Shown one piece after another: positions 57,954 to 64,000 of a DNA stretch of 64,000 nt. The stretch's first letter is position 1, and every line of letters starts with the position of its first letter. The notes under the pieces were generated by a model. The model made no database searches. It was not told the origin of the DNA and was given only the letters and a program-made list of their open reading frames with translations. A program made the translations under genes and the position numbers. Origin of the DNA: Dichetophora obliterata (lineage: Eukaryota > Arthropoda > Insecta > Diptera > Sciomyzidae); assembly GCA_963920525.1 (NCBI GenBank), contig OY986435.1, positions 301,891,908 through 301,955,907 of the forward strand, read 5' to 3'.

Positions 57954-59578
57954 CAGTGACACATATTCGTATAAACGCACTCTTAATTTTAAATTTGCTA
58001 CCTTCTCTCTCTTTTATTAATGCATTACTCAAAACAAATTCCAACTCATATTGTTTACTAAACTAACGGAAATTTGTACTGAGTGCAAAAACCTGTTTTC
58101 GTTGTTGTTGTTTTATATAAATCATTTCAGTTTAAATATTTTACTTAAAACAAGTACATATTCGTTTAAACGCATCAACTTAATTTTCAATAGGAATGGG
58201 TATTTACTTAATTTTCAATAATTAATTGGTCCACCATTTTTATTTATAACTTCAAATATACGATTCGGCATCGACTTCACTAAATTTTCCAGCAACTGAC
58301 GATCTAAATCTTCCCAAGCTTCCTTAATGGCCAACTTGAGCTCTAGCACGGTTTTGTAAAGGTGTCCTTGGGCTTTTTGTTCATAGATTTTGCGTGATAT
58401 GCATCCTCAAAGATTCTGCACCGGATTCAAATCGGGACTGCATGCAGGCCATTTCATAAGTGGGATGTTGTGCTCTTCAAACCACTTTAATGCCTCTTTA
58501 GAAACGTGAATGGCAGCATTATCGTGTTGAAAAATACTGTCTTCATCCATTTTATCATCCAAAAATGAAATGAGAGCATCATCCAACAATTCCGTGTATT
58601 TTTTAGAATTCATTTTGGGCGGCACAAAGCAGATATTTGCTTTACCTCTAGATGAAAATGCCGCCCACACCATAACGCTGCCACCACCAAAGTTTCTTTT
58701 TGACATACGTACGTCATTGTTTCGCAAATCATGCCAATAACAGCTGTAAGAGTCTGGGCCATCTAAATTAAATTTTTTTCGTCGGAAAACACAACATTGT
58801 CCCACTCAGTTGACCATTGCATGTGTTTTTGGGCGAAGTCTAAGCGCGCCTTTTTGTGATGCGGCTTCAACACAGGCTTGCTCACCGGTTTTTTCCATTT
58901 GACGTTATCTGAGTTACGTAAAATGTGTGCAATGTGCCTCGTTGTCACTGGAATATCGAATTTTTCTTTTATTTGAGTTGAGTTCAAAAAACTTGTGGTG
59001 GCTTCCTTCCTAATTTGATTAACTTGGCGAATACTCAGTTTTCGATTGCCTTTCGTGGATTTTTTTACTCCATAATTAACACCGTTTTTTAAAAAAGAGC
59101 GGACGATTGCTTCTGATCTTCCTAGTCTCCGCCCAATTTCCCGATTTAAATAACCCTCTTTATGTTACAGGTTGATTTGGACTTTTTCTGTGTCATTGAG
59201 GTATATTCCCTTTGGCATTTTGATAAAATCTTAAAAAAATATCATTAAGAAAATATTTTTACATTTAAATTAAACAAAACTTACCAATTGTTAATTAAAT
59301 ACAAGCAAATACTTATTTCTTTAAACCACTAATATATTTTCGACCTCCTTATTCAGGTGCGTTTAAAAGAATGTGTACTTGTTTTTAGTAAAATATTTAA
59401 ACTGAACTGATTTATATAAAACAACAACAACGAAAACAGCTTTTTGCACTCAGTACAAATTTCCGTTAGTTTAGTGAACAATATGAATTTGAATTTGTTT
59501 TGAATATTGCATTAATAAAAGAGAGAGAAGGTAGCAAATTTAAAATTAAGAGTGCGTTTATACGAATATGTGTCACTG
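57954..59578 (-). mobile_element. Tc1-like element with long IR/DR ends
   Basis: TA at both sides (57952-57953 and 59579-59580) flanks CAGTGACACATATTCG..CGAATATGTGTCACTG. The inverted repeats extend for more than 200 bp (57954 to about 58180, mirrored from 59578 to about 59365). Each arm holds two similar direct repeats: an outer ACATATTCGTATAAACGCAC and an inner ACATATTCGTTTAAACGCAT, i.e. an IR/DR layout as known for some Tc1 elements. One dead transposase lies between. Confidence 0.9.
58215..59218 (-). pseudogene. Tc1-like (DD34E-type) transposase, inactivated
   Basis: The minus strand runs from ATG 59218 (MPKGIYLNDTEKVQI) to a stop at 58215-58217, close to the usual 340-residue length. 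A paired helix-turn-helix region (REIGRRLGRSEAIVRSFL, then TRHIAHILRNS) is followed by the first catalytic Asp in VVFSDEK, where a frameshift occurs, then GGGSVMVWAAFSS, the second Asp in FQHDNAAIHVS, and SPDLNP. The third catalytic residue is lost: the text reads PVQNL then stop, where Glu and Trp are expected. An early stop lies near residue 18. Dead, but a good source of the family's sequence. Confidence 0.88.
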
Positions 59579-60738
59579 TATAACTTTATTACAGCCATAC
59601 AAAGCAACATTGGCTTTCCTAGATCAATGTTCAAGAACTTTTGGTTTGCAGCTTAACTTTCTATCAAAAATAACTCGCAAGCAAGTTTGTTTTGACTCTT
59701 CCACGAAGTATAGCTGAGTGCCATCAAGACGTGTAGTACTTCTGAGCGTAATTTTTTATTTCCTCGTAAAAAGGACTAGTTCAGTTTTTTGGGGATTTAC
59801 CGCCAGCCCACAGATTTTGGCCCAAATATTAAGATCGAAGAGCGCTGATCCAAGCAGCTCCGAGAGAGTCTTACGAAGCTTTCCCTGTGCAGCAATAGCT
59901 ACATCATCCGCATTGGCAATCACATTGCAGCCCACCTTTTCTATTTTCCTCAGTAGTTCATTGACTACCAAGTTCCATAACAAAGGTGATAGAACATCCC
60001 CCTGAGAAGTGCCCCTACACACAAATCTCCTGGCCTTTGAGTCACCTAGAGATGCACTGACAACTCTGCTGGTTAGCAGGTTGTTTATAAAGGCATCTTC
60101 GATATCTAGAAAAGTTACCATTGTGTATTCCTTGTGATGAAAGGAATTTTCTATAAAGCCTCACAGAGCAATCCGGGAAGTGAGCACTCAGAAGAGATCT
60201 AGGGTCTCCTCGCTAGAGGATGTCCAAGTATCGTCTGATTTCTTTAAGTAGCTTGGAGAGCTAGAATTGGAAGCGGGGAACTTACGGAGTCTTGATGCTA
60301 CGGAAAATTCCTCTACATTACCGCAAAAAAGCCTCCAGGATTTGCTTTGAGCCTTCCGAAGTGCTTTCTTAAAATTTTTTAGACTGTATTTATACTTTGA
60401 CCAGCATTGAGTATTTACCCGGTTTCTTTGCTTTATTAACAATCTTCCTACTCTACGACCTTAGATTACCAATTTCCCTACACTACCAAAAAGGTTTTGG
60501 TTTGCCTCTTATGGCGCCCTTAGGCCATGAGATTTCTAACGTCTCATTTAAAATCCCCGTGAGCTGCTCCACCATTAAATCGAGTTCTTGTGGATTCTAA
60601 AGCGGAACATCTGAGAGCGGTGGTATCGATTCTTCCACCACTACGTCCCTGAATTCACACCAGTTTGTTTTCTTCTGATTCCTAAAGACAGTTTGGCTAT
60701 TGAAGTGGCCCTTTAGACCGAATATTAAATGTGTGGTC

Positions 60739-61771
60739 ATATGGAATAACAGCATATCTCGAAATATGCTCAAATTGTATTCTTAATTTCATCTTAATCT
60801 ACGTATTCATAAGAGTAAGCAATTTTGGTACAATTTTACAGCCAGAAGATAAAGTTAGTAACTCGTAAGGCCGCGTTCATAGTAAACGCTTTTAGCTTAG
60901 CCGAGAGGTTTAGCTGAAAAACGCTTTGTGTATAATCATATGGAAAAAGCTGAAAGTGTTCATAGTGCCAGCAGAAAGCTAGCATAAAGCTTATTTTCAA
61001 ATGCTTTTCAGCGCTTATATCTCCATCTCGCTTGCTCACACAGAAAAATAATTTTGTTTTTTATGCTTTGGTCTAGAGCATTTTTAAAATGCTATTCGGC
61101 ACTTGTTTATTTATTTTGTCTGTAAACAATATTTTCGTTGATTTTTTTTTATTTGTTGGATTTTTTTGTACTAAAGTTTTAACTGTTGTTGTGTTGTTGT
61201 TGCGAATTTGTTTCTTTTTTTGGTGCTTTTCAGTTGTATTCATTTGTGTATTCTATCTCGTTTGTTTACATAGTTTTCGTTGTTCTTGCTTACTTCTTGG
61301 GTACTTTTTGTGCTGAACTTTCCACCGTTGTTATGCTTTGTGTTTTCAAGTTCCTTTGAACTTTTGTTTGTCATTGGTTTGATCTTTCATTGGTGATCAT
61401 CGCGAATCTAGATACTCAATTAACAAAAAAATTTTCATTTACTTTGCAAAACGCAATTGAGGGCATTATTTTCCAAAGAGACAAATGAAAGCAAAGCATC
61501 TGAGCCACAAGCATAAAGCGCGCACTATGAACACCAATAAGCTCAATAAGCTACTTTATGCAGCGTTGAATAAGCGTTCACTATGATCAAAAAAAGCTTG
61601 ACAAAGCAGCTTTATGCATCAGCTTCAGCCAAAGTGTCCACTATGAACACGGCCTAAGACTTCTTAGAAATCAGCACGAAAATATGTAAATAATTTTTAT
61701 TCAGCACTATACTGATATAAAAAAGCTCTCCTAAAAATTTAATAAATTAAAATATGCTGTTATTCCATATT
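60739..61771. mobile_element. TIR element (ATATGGAATAACAGCATAT) with GTC duplication
   Basis: ATATGGAATAACAGCATAT at 60739 is mirrored at 61752-61770. GTC flanks both sides (60736-60738 and 61772-61774). Removing it joins the LINE codons for CD and HTHLIF, so it is a genuine insertion. Its interior is mostly the MITE at 60869-61654, leaving about 230 bp of its own non-coding sequence. Confidence 0.75.
60869..61654. mobile_element. PIF/Harbinger-type MITE (GGCCGCGTTCATAGT), copy B
   Basis: 786 bp, flanked by TAA at 60866-60868 and 61655-61657. TIR GGCCGCGTTCATAGTAAACG and complement, same family as 43944-44797. It differs from copy A by internal indels near 61170-61220. Non-coding. Confidence 0.87.
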
Positions 61772-62366
61772 GTCACAGATATATCTTTGATTAGAGCAGG
61801 AGTGCTCCTGCAGCACTTTCCAGTTCGTGATCCTATCATCAAAGAAGTCAGAGACTAGGGTAACGTCTTAGAATTCACGCCTGCTGCGAGTAACAAAAGT
61901 TGGCACGTTCCCAACGTTAGAAAGATATAAATTACTTTTGAGTAAATAATCAAACAAGAACTCACCTCTTTTATGGATGTCTGTGCTTCCCCAGACTAAG
62001 TGGTGCGCATTCGTGTCGGCTCCGATAACCAGGCCACGCTTCTTTCTCTCCGCCTCGGTGACCAGATGCCGCAGATTACCAGCCGGCGATAGCTCGGGAT
62101 GGTCATGAGCCAGGTATGCCGAAGAAATCCAGCAGCAGCGCGATCCTAGCTCCAGACTTACTGCCACTATCTTGATCACTGAAATTGGATAACAAAAAAG
62201 AGGTAATACATGTTTTCGCTAGTATATAGGATCTTGAAGTGCCTGTGCCACAAGCGAAGAACAATTTAGTTTTATCTTCAAAAATGACAAAGTTTTCCAA
62301 GAGAGCTTACTTTTAAAGTCATTCAAAGTAAGCTTAATTAGATTTATTTTTTTTTACTATGACATA

Positions 62367-63697
62367 CGAGGGGACTAACAAAATATCGCATAATAGAGTA
62401 GAAAAAACTAAACAAAAAATGTTTTAATTTTATATCTTTATTCTTCATCTCTTTGTATTTTTTCAACGTAATCGGCATTTATTTCGATTCATTTTTGAAG
62501 TCTATAAATCCACCTTGAAAAACAGTCTTCAAAATCGGCTTTTTAGAGTTTTGCAATTTTATCATTGACCGCATTTATTATCTCCTCATTGCTGTTGATG
62601 ACTATTCCTCGACTCTTCCTAAAATTTTTTATTTTATTTTTGGAAATAACCAGAAGTCACAAGGTGCTAGATCTGGGGAATAAGGTGCTGGTCGAATATC
62701 TTCGATGCCTGACAGCGCAACAAAGTCGCTTGTTTTTTCATCAGTGTGCGCTGGCGCATTGCCATGATGCAAAAAGTATCGGCGAAGTTCCTTTTTTTGG
62801 CATTTTCCCAATAAACTTTGGAATACTTCTGGTAAGCAAGTTTCAGTATACCACTTGGCCGTTACCGTCTGACCTTTTTCCAAAGGAATAGCAACTACAA
62901 CTTTCTCTCTGGTGAAGTAAACTGACATCATTATTTTTGTTGCTGACTTTTGTTGCTTTGTTTTAACGGGTGGATTTGCACCTTCCGGGCTCCATACCAT
63001 GCTTTGTTGTTTGGTTTCAGGATCGTACTTGTAAAACCATGCTTCATCACCTGCTACAATTTCTGAAAAGTGGAAGACTTTCTGTTTTTGAATTTGTCAA
63101 GAAAATATTGAGGATAACGCACAAGTGCCTCTTTTTGAGCTTCAGTTAAAATTCTAGGAGCCCATCGTGCAGATTTTTTCGTGTATCCAAGATTATTTTT
63201 TAATATTCGCGATACAGCCATGGCATTCAAGCCCAGTTATCCAGCAATCATTTCCTGGGTCAATCTTGGATCTTCGTCAATTTTAGACATCACCAGCGCT
63301 ACACTTACATCGTCAGTCGCAGATTTTGGACGGCCTTCTCGAGGTTCGTCGTCCACAGAAAAATGACCGGTGTGGAATCTCCGGAACCACTTTGAAATAG
63401 TCACAAGGGATGGCGCATACACTCCAAACGCTGTTTGGCATTCACTAAATATTTCCACAGGCTTGAGCTTACGCCGAAATCCAAAAAGAATAGCATCCCG
63501 AATTTCTTGCTGCGTTGGCACAGGGATATCCACTGACACTGCTTCACTAATTTTACGTTTTCTTGTCTCCATTTTGATCGATCTTTCTGAAAATTAGAGT
63601 GATATATCGTAAGACTATAACAAACAGTATGTAATTTTTGATTTATTAAAAACTTATAATATGACAGCAACTAAGCGAACTTTTGTAAGTACCCTCG
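62367..63697 (-). mobile_element. Near full-length mariner
   Basis: TA (62365-62366 and 63698-63699) flanks CGAGGGG..CCCTCG. TIRs resemble each other over about 25 bp (CGAGGGxACTxACAAAA). The length of 1,331 bp suits an autonomous mariner. The transposase inside is dead. It sits directly upstream of the LINE remnant, with no repeat between them. Confidence 0.87.
62438..63572 (-). pseudogene. Mariner transposase, missing second catalytic Asp
   Basis: The minus strand starts at METRKRKISEAVSV (63572). It has the helix-turn-helix segment (TISKWFRRFHTGHFSVDDEP), a stop after QEMIAG, a second HTH (LNAMAVSRILKNNLGYTK), a frameshift near 63075, then IVAGDEAWFYKYDPE with the first Asp, and SPDLAPCDFWLFPKIK with the third Asp at the expected 34-residue spacing. 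The second catalytic site reads LHHGNAPAHT, with Gly where Asp is expected (a single-base change). The C-terminus is ADYVEKIQRDEE. The frame is otherwise well kept. Confidence 0.9.
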
Positions 63698-63699
63698 TA

Positions 63700-64000
63700 C
63701 AATGTTAAAATTACAGTGGTGTGTCATACGTCGGGTCAGCACTTTTACGCTTTCAGCTGACTTGTAAGCACTCAAAAAGGCCTTTTGAAATGCTTTTTCC
63801 CCGCTGGGTTGGGTAATGATATATTATCTTCTACGTAATTGTATTTTGTTAAACAAAAAAAAAATTTTTTTAAGAACTATCCAAAGTGAAATTTTTGAAG
63901 TACAACGTAACTTAAGATATATTTATGATTTTGATGTGTTTAGAAAGAAAATGAAATAAATCATAAATTTGATGTCAAAAATTTTTTGATTTCTTACGCG
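63700..64000. other. No gene recognised
   Basis: AT-rich sequence to the window end. Confidence 0.45.

Larger units (their letters stand above)
57583..62310 (-). pseudogene. I/R1-like LINE carrying two later insertions
   Basis: Minus-strand pieces in order: endonuclease (62310-61772: SSAYLAHDHPELSP, GLVIGADTNAHHLVWGSTD, VGNVPTFV), end of endonuclease and linker (60738-60190: DHTHLIFGLKGHFNSQ, ILNETLEISWPKGAIRGKP, WRLFCGNVEEFSVASRL), RT (60121-59756: EDAFINNLL, TSQGDVLSPLLWNLVVNELL, catalytic box read as NADD) and thumb (59750-59579, then 57953-57770: ILLYGVCVWWTALN). The RNase H region is deleted, and a 3' UTR ends in CACCTTAACCTAACCTAA at about 57583, the same tail style as the LINE at 3932. 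The insertions at 57954-59578 and 60739-61771 split it. Non-functional. Confidence 0.85.

Overview
The window reads as nuclear DNA of a higher (brachyceran) fly. It is AT-rich, has short introns with GT/AG borders, and is packed with insect-type transposons; the mix of I/R1-like, Jockey/CR1-like and RTE LINEs, mariner/Tc1, hAT and PIF/Harbinger elements would suit a large tephritid-like genome, but the species cannot be fixed from sequence alone. Nothing is prokaryotic, and I saw no CRISPR array, rRNA gene, intact tRNA gene or recognisable virus.

Only two ordinary host genes can be supported. They lie tail to tail at 15.2-17.5 kb: a five-exon WD-repeat gene on the plus strand, homologous to WDR61/SKI8 (SKI and PAF1 complexes), and a four-exon gene on the minus strand homologous to NDUFAF4 (mitochondrial complex I assembly). 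Their stop codons are about 250 bp apart and each has a nearby polyadenylation signal. The splice junctions join into continuous reading frames, so both look functional.

Almost everything else is mobile or repetitive DNA. 0-8.3 kb: LINE remnants, TIR elements nested in each other, a 5'-truncated LINE with an intact 543-codon RT/RNase H frame and a 13-bp target-site duplication (TSD), and Jockey-like LINE fragments hit by a tRNA-derived SINE. 11.5-14.9 kb: a MITE family with three copies, two forming a giant palindrome, plus a second SINE copy. 17.8-21.5 kb: a TIR element with a nested PIF/Harbinger element, then degenerate tandem arrays. 23.9-36.5 kb: a decayed CR1-like LINE, an RTE LINE split by a hAT element that itself contains a LINE, a LINE with a twin-priming inversion, and three mariner/Tc1-type remnants. 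36.7-42.5 kb: several tandem and foldback repeats. 43.4-51 kb: repeated TIR families with clear TSDs. 51-57 kb: nested LINEs, a LINE ORF1 with a PHD-like cysteine cluster, a foldback and mariner scraps. 57.6-63.7 kb: an I/R1-like LINE carrying a Tc1-type element with IR/DR ends and a two-layer TIR insertion, followed by a nearly full-length dead mariner.

I found no new multi-gene system. The value of the window is a readable order of insertion, several undescribed non-autonomous TIR families, and an IR/DR Tc1-like element with over 200-bp inverted repeats. LINE, SINE and transposon assignments rest on motifs and family knowledge read by eye; no database search was run.
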